The notes below the pieces were generated by a model, which saw only the letters and a list, made by a program, of their open reading frames with translations, was not told the origin of the DNA and did no database searches. The position numbers were made by a program, and so were the translations under genes. Of a stretch of 64,000 nt of DNA, positions 52,584 through 60,466 are shown one piece after another; position 1 is the stretch's first letter; every line of letters begins with the position of its first letter. Source of the DNA: Flammeovirgaceae bacterium (GTDB taxonomy: Bacteria > Bacteroidota > Bacteroidia > Cytophagales > Cyclobacteriaceae); assembly GCA_021298355.1 (NCBI GenBank), contig JAJTEH010000004.1:62001-126000 (forward strand), given 5' to 3'.

Positions 52584-53768
52584 TTAATAAGGCAAAGAGA
52601 TTTTACCCAGGGTATATGGTTTTACGTTACCGATGGAGATGGTGTGGCCACCTAAAGTTTCGTTCGCCAACGTGGCAAATAAAATGGCTTCTTTCGCATC
52701 CGGATTAAAACCCAGCTTTTGTACATTCTCAACAGATATTCCTGACAAATTTTTTTTTATGGCATCTACCAAAGTTGGGTTGTGTGCTCCGCCACCACTC
52801 AGGTAAACCTTGCATTTTTTATTTTTTGTGATGGATGATATTTGTTTACACAAAGTATAAGCTGTAAAATAAGTAAGCGTGGCCATTACATCGTAAAAAT
52901 GCAAGTGTTGTGTTGCTGATGCTTGTTGTGCTTTCTTTAAGTAGGCTAAATTGAATAACTCAGGCCCGGTTGTTTTAGGAAAAATTTGTTTGAAGAAAGG
53001 ATTGTTAAGCAATGCTTTCAATAACTTTTTATTGACGATACCCGATGCAGCATACTGCCCATCTTTATCGAAACTGTCGCCTTTAACGGTTGCCTGCACC
53101 AGTTGATCGAGTAGGGTATTGCCCGGCCCGGTATCGCTAACTATAACTTCTTTTGTTTTTCCATTGCCTGGCAGAAAAGTAAAGTTAGCGATGCCTCCTA
53201 CGTTCACTAAAATTCTGTTTTCATTTTTCTTAGTAAACAATAAGTAATCGCCATAAGCTGCCAGGGGTGCACCCTCGCCTCCGGCAGCAATGTGTTTTTG
53301 TCTGAAATCACTAAGGGTTAAAATTCCGGTTGCCACTGCCAAGTGGTCGCCATCACCAATTTGTAAGGTACTATTATAATCCGCATGCGGAAAAAGCGAT
53401 TGAGGCGCATGAAAAACTGTTTGACCATGAGAAGCAAGACAAGTAATGTTCTCTGTTCTTACTTTCCATTTTTTCAATGTTTGTAAAACAAGATTAGCAT
53501 GTAGCTGAGCGATATATACGTTGAGTGTGCTCAACTTTTGAAAATCTACCAAAGGTTGCGCAAAAACTTCGCGAATGCGTTTTTTTACTTCATTAGTGTA
53601 AGCTACCGTTTCGAAAGCCCGAACACGGCATTTTGTTTTAATTCCATAACCTGAAAACTCGCATAATGCAATATCTAACCCATCTAGCGAAGTGCCGGAC
53701 ATCAACCCAACAATCAGTTTTTTACTTTTCGGATTGAAGGCGTGTAGCAGTGCGTTATTTTTTTTCAT
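52584..53768 (-). CDS. anmK: Anhydro-N-acetylmuramic acid kinase
   Basis: 394 residues from the ATG at 53768. The ATP-binding signature GLMSGTSLDGLD is near residue 20; SHGQTVFHAP, LVNVGGIANFTFL, SDTGPGNTLLDQ and LSGGGAHNPTLV complete the family. It phosphorylates 1,6-anhydroMurNAc from cell-wall turnover to MurNAc-6-P. The next enzyme, MurQ, is encoded upstream and the genes overlap by 14 bases. Confidence 0.94.
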   Translation of the reverse strand: MKKNNALLHAFNPKSKKLIVGLMSGTSLDGLDIALCEFSGYGIKTKCRVRAFETVAYTNEVKKRIREVFAQPLVDFQKLSTLNVYIAQLHANLVLQTLKKWKVRTENITCLASHGQTVFHAPQSLFPHADYNSTLQIGDGDHLAVATGILTLSDFRQKHIAAGGEGAPLAAYGDYLLFTKKNENRILVNVGGIANFTFLPGNGKTKEVIVSDTGPGNTLLDQLVQATVKGDSFDKDGQYAASGIVNKKLLKALLNNPFFKQIFPKTTGPELFNLAYLKKAQQASATQHLHFYDVMATLTYFTAYTLCKQISSITKNKKCKVYLSGGGAHNPTLVDAIKKNLSGISVENVQKLGFNPDAKEAILFATLANETLGGHTISIGNVKPYTLGKISLPY

Positions 53769-54576
53769 GTAGGTAGGCTTCGATGGCTTTGCGAACCGAG
53801 CCATGTTGGTTTAATAATTTTTCTGCAGTTGTGGTATCTACACCGGTTTCTTCACAAATCATGTTGATGCCGCGCTTAACTAATTTATTATTCGTCAGCA
53901 TCATGTCTACCATTTTGTTTCCTTTTACTTTACCGAGTTTGATCATAACCGTTGTGCTAATCATGTTCAACACTAACTTTTGTGCAGTGCCGGCTTTCAT
54001 GCGCGTGCTTCCGGTTACAAACTCTGGCCCAACTTCTACTTCGATGGCGAAATCAACTTCTTTACCCAAAAGAGAATGGGTGTTGCAGGTAATGCAAGCT
54101 GTTTTAATTTTATGTTTTTTCGCATCTTGTACACCACCGATTACATAAGGCGTTTTACCCGATGCAGCTATGCCAATTAAAAAATCGTTTTCGTTGATTT
54201 GATGATTCAATAAATCTTTCCAGGCTTGTGTTGCATCATCTTCAGCATTTTCTACCGCTTTGCGTATGGCTGTATCTCCGCCTGCAATAATGCCGATAAC
54301 TTTTCCATGCGGCATGCCATAAGTTGGTGGAATTTCTGAAGCATCCACAATACCTAACCTACCGCTCGTTCCTGCACCAATGTAAAATAAACGACCGCCC
54401 ATTTTCATCTTTTCTACAATACCATTCACCACTTTTTCAATAACAGGAATTACGGCTTCAACAGCTAAAGCAACTTTTTGATCTTCGCGGTTGATGTTTT
54501 GCAAAAGCATGTGCGTACTCATGCCTTCGAGGTTTTGGTAATGCGAAGATGATTCGGTGATTAAATCGTTAGCCAT
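53755..54576 (-). CDS. murQ: N-acetylmuramic acid 6-phosphate etherase
   Basis: 273 residues from the ATG at 54576 (the longer frame runs into the kinase gene upstream). The SIS-domain motifs GAGTSGRLGIVDASE and GIAASGKTPYVIGG and the TGSTRMKAGTAQKL signature are all present. It removes D-lactate from MurNAc-6-P to give GlcNAc-6-P. Overlaps anmK; begins four bases after the sugar kinase. Confidence 0.95.
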   Translation of the reverse strand: MANDLITESSSHYQNLEGMSTHMLLQNINREDQKVALAVEAVIPVIEKVVNGIVEKMKMGGRLFYIGAGTSGRLGIVDASEIPPTYGMPHGKVIGIIAGGDTAIRKAVENAEDDATQAWKDLLNHQINENDFLIGIAASGKTPYVIGGVQDAKKHKIKTACITCNTHSLLGKEVDFAIEVEVGPEFVTGSTRMKAGTAQKLVLNMISTTVMIKLGKVKGNKMVDMMLTNNKLVKRGINMICEETGVDTTTAEKLLNQHGSVRKAIEAYLHEKK

Positions 54577-54580
54577 GTTG

Positions 54581-55420
54581 TTAGCTTTGTTGATGGTACA
54601 AAGTAAGGCCAGCAATCGGACTTTCAACAATGTGTTGAACAGAAATATTTTTAGATGCAGCCACTTGCCGTAATTGATTGGAGAAATAAAAAGCAATCGA
54701 CCCGGTAAAATGTACTTTTGCGTGTTCGTAACGTGCGTATTTCATCACGTTGCGTTCTAAAAATAATTCGAAACCATATCTTACCAGATTTTGGCAATAG
54801 GCTTCTTGCAAGTGTTGAAAAATAAAGTGAGAGAAACTTCCTAAAAAACGACTAGGCATATCAGCGTTATATACTTTATCGATGATTTCTTCTTTCTCGA
54901 ATGGAAATCGTTGTTTGAATGCATCCCATAATTTCTCAGGTAAATCTTTGCGTAAATAATCGGCAACAATTTGTTTCCCTAACCACGCACCCGAACCTTC
55001 ATCGCCAAGAATATAGCCAAGCGATGTTACATTTTCAACAATGTGTTGTCCATCGTAATAACAAGAGTTTGCGCCTGTTCCTAGTATACAAGCAATGCCT
55101 TCTTGCTTACCGCATAAAGCGCGAGCTGCAGCTAACATATCGTGCCATACTTCGATATGTGCATGAGGAAAAAACTTTTCGAATACGGTGCGGATTATTT
55201 TTCTGTTTTTATCGGATGAACAACCCGTTCCATAATAATAAATGCGCGTTGGAGTTTGAGGCATTTGTGGCAAAAGCATTTCGCGTAACTCTCGCTCTAA
55301 ATGTTCGGCTGGTTGTATGTATGGATTAAAACCTAACGTTTGTGCTTGTGCAATGGAACCACCATCGGCAATAATGCGCCAATCAGTTTTAGAAGCTCCG
55401 GAGTCGGCAATGAGTATCAT
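54581..55420 (-). CDS. BadF/BadG-type sugar kinase (N-acetylglucosamine kinase-like)
   Basis: 279 residues. ADSGASKTDW (phosphate 1), ACILGTGANSCYY (phosphate 2) and GDEGSGAWLG belong to the ASKHA kinases related to N-acetylglucosamine kinase. Placed directly upstream of murQ and anmK, it most likely phosphorylates GlcNAc (or another amino sugar) released in peptidoglycan recycling. Confidence 0.88.
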   Translation of the reverse strand: MILIADSGASKTDWRIIADGGSIAQAQTLGFNPYIQPAEHLERELREMLLPQMPQTPTRIYYYGTGCSSDKNRKIIRTVFEKFFPHAHIEVWHDMLAAARALCGKQEGIACILGTGANSCYYDGQHIVENVTSLGYILGDEGSGAWLGKQIVADYLRKDLPEKLWDAFKQRFPFEKEEIIDKVYNADMPSRFLGSFSHFIFQHLQEAYCQNLVRYGFELFLERNVMKYARYEHAKVHFTGSIAFYFSNQLRQVAASKNISVQHIVESPIAGLTLYHQQS

Positions 55421-55429
55421 GAATTTATA

Positions 55430-55669
55430 TTAAGCTTGTAGCATTCCAATTTTAGTAAACTTTTCGAAAACGGCATCCGTATGCGGTGCGTCACTTAACT
55501 CTTGTGTTAAATCCTGGCCAGCCCAATGTTCGTAGTGCTTTCCGTTTTTCCATAGGCGCGAAGCACTTACATCGTATATAAAACCTTTATAAGCAATCCA
55601 GATTTGCGGTTTATCTTGTCCGTTGCGCAAAGCAAGTTGTTGTAAAGTAAACTGCGGTAATTCTTTCAT
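55430..55669 (-). CDS. Cytochrome b5-like heme-binding domain protein
   Basis: 79 residues, a whole single domain. FTLQQLALRNG, WIAYKGFIYDVSAS and the two heme-ligand histidines in HYEHWAGQDLT and DAPHTDAVFEKF fit the cytochrome b5-like family. No membrane anchor. It is the first gene of the recycling operon by position (10 bases upstream of the kinase), with no obvious reason for the link. Confidence 0.85.
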   Translation of the reverse strand: MKELPQFTLQQLALRNGQDKPQIWIAYKGFIYDVSASRLWKNGKHYEHWAGQDLTQELSDAPHTDAVFEKFTKIGMLQA

Positions 55670-55742
55670 TTCAGTTTATATAAAATTTAGCATTCGAATA
55701 AGTTTGTAAATTATTATCTTTCACGGATTAAATCCCAAACTA

Positions 55743-56972
55743 GTGAAAAAACTTATTCTCTTTTCTTTCTCAATTTTTCTTCTTTTATCAGCCTGTAAAA
55801 AGCAAACTATTGAGTATACAAAGCTACCGGATGAAGAGCTGAAAAAAATAGCAGATTCTCTGGCACAGCAATTTATTATTACGGATGGGCATGTGGATTT
55901 ACCGTATCGTTTAAAGGTTAAGAACTTCAGATTAGAGAAAGAATTTCTGGGTATACCCATTAGCACAACAGAAGGCGATTTTGATTTTGAACGCGCTAAA
56001 AAAGGTGGATTAGACGCGCCCTTCATGTCGATTTATATTCCAAGTCGATACCAATTACAAGATGATAAAGGCAAAGCCTTGGCCGATTCGTTAATTGATA
56101 TGGTGAATGGAATTATGGCAGCACATCCGGATAAATTTGGTGCAGCTGGTTCACCACAAGAAATTGAAGCCAATACAAAAGCCGGAAAAATTTCTTTACC
56201 AATGGGCATGGAAAACGCAGCTCCCATTGGCAACGATGTTAAAAACATTGAATACTTTTTTAAGAGAGGTATTCGCTACATGACGTTAACACACGGCAAA
56301 GACAATCAAATCTGCGATTCGTCTTACGACACTACACAAACCTGGAATGGGTTAAGTCCGTTTGGCGAACAAGCCGTAAAAGAAATGAACCGCATCGGTA
56401 TGTTGGTGGATATTTCGCATGTATCAGACTCTGCCTTTTATGATGTATTGAAAATGGTAAACAAACCAGTAATTGCCTCGCATTCATCTTGCCGGTATTA
56501 CACACCGGGTTTTTTGCGCAACATGTCGGATGATATGATTCGTGCTTTAGGAAAAAATGGTGGGGTTATTCAAATAAATTTTGGCGCATCGTTTTTAGAT
56601 TCTGTTGCCAGAACCAACAGCAAACTTCTTGATTCGTTAGAAGCTGTTTTGGCAGAAAAGAAATTAACCTCGCGCGATGCCGAAGCGCAACCCATCATCG
56701 ATGGTTTTATCAAAAACCATAAAGAATTATTTTCTGATGTAGAAAGAGTGGCCGACCATATAGACCACGTTAAGAAATTAGCGGGAATAGAACATATAGG
56801 CATTGGTTCTGATTATGATGGCGTTGGAGATAGCTTGCCTGTAGGCTTAAAAGACGTTAGCCAATATCCTAACTTGATTTTTGTGCTTTTAAAAAGAGGC
56901 TATACGCCAGAAGAAATCGAGAAAATTTGTTACTTGAATGTGAAACGTGTTTGGCAACAAAATTTAAATTGA
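55743..56972 (+). CDS. Membrane dipeptidase (peptidase M19), lipoprotein
   Basis: 409 residues. Lipoprotein signal with lipobox LSAC. Zinc-ligand motifs of the renal dipeptidase family: TDGHVDLPYRL, GMENAAPIG, ISHVSDSAFYDVL and ASHSSCRYYTPGFLRN, then HIGIGSDYDGVGD. It hydrolyses dipeptides, including L,D- or D-amino-acid-containing peptides such as those from cell-wall turnover. Followed 21 bases later by the secreted metalloprotease. Confidence 0.9.
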   Translation: MKKLILFSFSIFLLLSACKKQTIEYTKLPDEELKKIADSLAQQFIITDGHVDLPYRLKVKNFRLEKEFLGIPISTTEGDFDFERAKKGGLDAPFMSIYIPSRYQLQDDKGKALADSLIDMVNGIMAAHPDKFGAAGSPQEIEANTKAGKISLPMGMENAAPIGNDVKNIEYFFKRGIRYMTLTHGKDNQICDSSYDTTQTWNGLSPFGEQAVKEMNRIGMLVDISHVSDSAFYDVLKMVNKPVIASHSSCRYYTPGFLRNMSDDMIRALGKNGGVIQINFGASFLDSVARTNSKLLDSLEAVLAEKKLTSRDAEAQPIIDGFIKNHKELFSDVERVADHIDHVKKLAGIEHIGIGSDYDGVGDSLPVGLKDVSQYPNLIFVLLKRGYTPEEIEKICYLNVKRVWQQNLN

Positions 56973-56993
56973 AATAAATAAGATCAGAAGGGT

Positions 56994-59900
56994 ATGAGAA
57001 AATGGTTCGGTGTTGTGTTAATGCTGGGGCTTTTAATAGAAAGCCATGTAATGCTGGCACAAAAAGTAATGTGGCAAAGAGCAAAAGGAGGTACTGTTTG
57101 CTATGGGAAATTAGAAGATCATAATTTTGTGATGCCTCCGCCCGAAGTATATGAACTAAGCAAAGGGTTGAGAACGAAGACGGCTACTTTTAACGTTACC
57201 TATAATGGTTTTAGTGCCGAAGCACAAGCAGCATTTCAAAAAGCTGTTGATATTTGGGAAACGCTCATTATCTCTCCTGTTACCATTAATGTTGTAGCAA
57301 ATTGGGAACCTCTCGGTAGTGGCGTTTTAGGTTCTGCAACAGCCGGTACCTTCCATGCAAATTTTGATGGCGCACAGCAACTCAATGTTTTTTATCCGGC
57401 AGCTTTAGCCGAGAAGATGGCAGGTAAAGAACTGAATGATGCGAGTGACCCGGATATATTTGCAAACTTTAATAGCTCCAATAGCGCGTGGTCGTATAAT
57501 TTAGATGAAACAGTATCAACACCCGGCAGATATAGTTTAGTAACGGTAGTACTACACGAATTAGGTCACGGGTTAGGATTTTTAGATTCCTACTCGGTTT
57601 CTGGTAGTAATGGTTCAGTAGGCTTACAAGGCACAAGTGTGCCAGTTCCGTATGATTTGGCATTAGAAACAGGCTTTGGTGCAAATCTGTTTGTGGGATT
57701 TACTTCGCCATCGGTAAGCTTACGCGAGCAACTTGTTAGCAACAATTTGTTCTATCGCTCACCTGCTGTTTTGCAAAACAACGGCAATTTGCCGGCTAAG
57801 ATTTTTGCACCAACTACTTTTTCTAATGGTTCCAGCATTGCACATTGGGACGAAACTACCTTTAATGCAACCGCAAATGCTTTAATGACACCGCAGGTTG
57901 CTCCGAACGAAAGAATCTTTAACCCCGGACAACTCACCCTTGGTTTGTTGGCAGATATGGGTTGGGAATTTGTTTACATTAACCATCAAAGATTAACAGA
58001 TACAGAAAATACAACAGGGCCTTATTTAATTGAAGCCACGTTTCAGGCGGATTTCGCGCCCATACAAGCACCAACGCTAGTGTATACTATTGGAAGTGGA
58101 AACCTGGAGTTACCCATGACTTTTGATGCAAATACCGCAACCTACAAAGCCACAATTCCAGCAACAGGAAGCCCATCAACCTACCAATATCATATTAAAG
58201 TAAAGGATAATGTAAACCGAACGTTTACGGAGCCGGGCAAAATTACGCGCGTAACAACAGGAACAGTACAAAATAATTTTCAGTTTAAAACCGGAACTGA
58301 TTTAATCAAACCAAGAATTGTACATACACCAAAACCATTTTTAATTGATGCTGAAACAAGTTTACTCATTCAAGCCAGAGTATCGGATAATGCCAAAGTA
58401 AACTCTGTTAAATTAGAATATTTTCTTAACGATGTAGCGCAACCTTTAGTGGATTTAGTATTTCAAAATCCGAAAGAAGATTCCGTTTATCAAATCAACA
58501 TTAACATTGCATCATTAACCGATGGGCAAAAATTAAAATATAGAATTGTAGCAACAGATAATGCTGCAAACACAAATACCGGATTATCTCCAGCTTCTGG
58601 CTTCCATGAAATAAATACGGTGGGCTTACTACAACCTGTTGATAAGTATGCCAATAATTTCAATACAAGTGTGCAAGATTTTTTTGCTGAAGGGTTTACC
58701 ATTTCAACACAATCCGGTTTCTCCAATGGAGCCATCCATTCCGAGCATCCATATGTAGATGGGCAAGGATTCCCCGGCAATCAAAGAAACTTAATCTACC
58801 AAACAAGAGTACCGGTTATCATCAGTGCCACGAATGCTACTTTTGTGTTCGATGAAATTGTATTAGTAGAACCTGGTGCATCGGGGTCTGTCTTTGGCGA
58901 TGCTAATTTTTTCGATTACGTAATTGTGGAAGGTTCTAAAGATGGAGGCCTAACATGGACAGCGCTCGGTCCTGGTTATGATTCACGCGACAAAACTGTA
59001 TGGCTCAATAAATACAACAGTGCAACAAGCGGTAATAATAGCACGGCAGTTGGTGATCCGTCACTTTTTCAAACCCGAACGTATGATTTGCTTACAAAGT
59101 TTAATGCGGGTGACCAGGTTGTTTTTAGATTTAGAATGTATATAGATGAAGTAGCACATGGCTGGGGTTGGGCCATTGATAATTTAAAAATTCAAATAGA
59201 TGATACGCCACCTACTATTCTTCATCAACATATAGATTGGATTGTTGGCTCAAATCCTCTGCCTGATTTAAAGCTCAAAAGCACAGATAATAATTTTGTA
59301 GTATCAGCAGTCCTGAATTATGAAAAAACCAGCTCCGTTTTTCCCGGAAATATTGAGAGCGGATCAATCACATTTTCAGGAGAATTAAATGATGAAACAT
59401 TAACATTCGATAATATCTTCCCCAATCTTTCTAACGGAGATCTTGTTAACTATTACTTCGAAGTAGCCGATAATTCAGCTAACGTTAATAGATTACCACT
59501 TCCGCAATTTGGCAATTTCCAAATAAAAGTTGCTGCGCTAGAAACTATCAACACAAACAACAACAATTTTAACAGCGCAAACTCACTAAACGATTTTGCT
59601 GGTAACTTCCTTAGTTTACTGCAACCCAACGGATTTACAAATTCATCTGTTCAAACCGTACATCCGTACCCAAATGGATTTGGCCCCGATGGTTCTAGCG
59701 ATTTTACACTCACCCTGCTCAAGAAAATTGATATAAATGAAGATAACCCTTACATCAATTTTAATGAAATAGCAATCATCAATGCAAATGATTACGTTGT
59801 TGTAGAAGCATCTAAGGATGATGGACAAACTTGGGTTGCATTAACTGAACAATATAATGCCTCTAAGGAAACAGTTTGGACACAAGCTCTTAATGCTAAT

Positions 59901-60335
59901 GCTAATGGAAGCAGTTCAATGTTCCGAAGAAGAGTTGTAAAACTTACCAAAGAAGGAGAAATTACGTCAACGGATAATGTTATCATCAGATTCAGATTAA
60001 GATCAAATCAAACTGGCAATGCCTGGGGCTGGGCAATAGATGATTTAGGCATTCAAGATATCACAACTGAGACACCTTTATTATTACAAAATGAATTGTT
60101 AATCGGCCCAAATCCGTTCAATCAAACTTTGTCCGTTCAACATACCTTTGCAACCGAGCCTTTAGAGTTTACCATTACGAACCTAAACGGTGCAAATCTT
60201 TATCGTCATCAGTTATCTGAACAAGAATTACGTAACAGAGCAGAGATTAATACCGGAAATATCCAACCCGGAATTTATATCCTGAAAATCAGCAATGGAA
60301 AAGAGGCCATCTACAGAAAATTGATAAAACAATAA
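56994..60335 (+). CDS. Large secreted metalloprotease with T9SS sorting tail
   Basis: 1113 residues. Signal peptide (VVLMLGLLIESHVMLAQ). Residues ~60-330 hold a metzincin-type site, VVLHELGHGLGF (HExxHxxG). Then Ig-like regions (LVYTIGSGNLELPMTF, IVHTPKPFLIDAETSLL). Two similar modules follow (~550-740 and ~850-1030), each with NNFN, GFxNxxxxxxHPY and WGWAID(N/D)L. The last ~75 residues (NELLIGPNPFNQTLSVQ...GIYILKI) are a type IX secretion C-terminal sorting domain. Exported across the outer membrane and possibly surface-attached. Confidence 0.85.
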   Translation: MRKWFGVVLMLGLLIESHVMLAQKVMWQRAKGGTVCYGKLEDHNFVMPPPEVYELSKGLRTKTATFNVTYNGFSAEAQAAFQKAVDIWETLIISPVTINVVANWEPLGSGVLGSATAGTFHANFDGAQQLNVFYPAALAEKMAGKELNDASDPDIFANFNSSNSAWSYNLDETVSTPGRYSLVTVVLHELGHGLGFLDSYSVSGSNGSVGLQGTSVPVPYDLALETGFGANLFVGFTSPSVSLREQLVSNNLFYRSPAVLQNNGNLPAKIFAPTTFSNGSSIAHWDETTFNATANALMTPQVAPNERIFNPGQLTLGLLADMGWEFVYINHQRLTDTENTTGPYLIEATFQADFAPIQAPTLVYTIGSGNLELPMTFDANTATYKATIPATGSPSTYQYHIKVKDNVNRTFTEPGKITRVTTGTVQNNFQFKTGTDLIKPRIVHTPKPFLIDAETSLLIQARVSDNAKVNSVKLEYFLNDVAQPLVDLVFQNPKEDSVYQININIASLTDGQKLKYRIVATDNAANTNTGLSPASGFHEINTVGLLQPVDKYANNFNTSVQDFFAEGFTISTQSGFSNGAIHSEHPYVDGQGFPGNQRNLIYQTRVPVIISATNATFVFDEIVLVEPGASGSVFGDANFFDYVIVEGSKDGGLTWTALGPGYDSRDKTVWLNKYNSATSGNNSTAVGDPSLFQTRTYDLLTKFNAGDQVVFRFRMYIDEVAHGWGWAIDNLKIQIDDTPPTILHQHIDWIVGSNPLPDLKLKSTDNNFVVSAVLNYEKTSSVFPGNIESGSITFSGELNDETLTFDNIFPNLSNGDLVNYYFEVADNSANVNRLPLPQFGNFQIKVAALETINTNNNNFNSANSLNDFAGNFLSLLQPNGFTNSSVQTVHPYPNGFGPDGSSDFTLTLLKKIDINEDNPYINFNEIAIINANDYVVVEASKDDGQTWVALTEQYNASKETVWTQALNANANGSSSMFRRRVVKLTKEGEITSTDNVIIRFRLRSNQTGNAWGWAIDDLGIQDITTETPLLLQNELLIGPNPFNQTLSVQHTFATEPLEFTITNLNGANLYRHQLSEQELRNRAEINTGNIQPGIYILKISNGKEAIYRKLIKQ

Positions 60336-60356
60336 TTTCCAGCGAAACTCGATTTT

Positions 60357-60383
60357 AAAAGCCCGAAAACCTCGGGCTTTTTT
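60357..60383 (+). terminator. Intrinsic terminator after the metalloprotease gene
   Basis: AAAGCCCGA and TCGGGCTTT pair as a 9-bp stem, followed by T residues, 22 bases after the stop. Confidence 0.88.
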
Positions 60384-60406
60384 CTTGTATTAAATTTTAA
60401 CGAAGG

Positions 60407-60439
60407 TTCGGCAAATCCGAAACTTAACCCGTACTTTTG
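60407..60439 (+). promoter_or_regulatory. Putative carB promoter
   Basis: TTCG (60407-60410, one mismatch to TTTG) and TACTTTTG (60432-60439, TAnnTTTG) with 21 bases between. The ATG at 60467 is 27 bases after the -7 element. Confidence 0.5.
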
Positions 60440-60466
60440 CCCAATTTTAACCACCACGTTCTCCTT

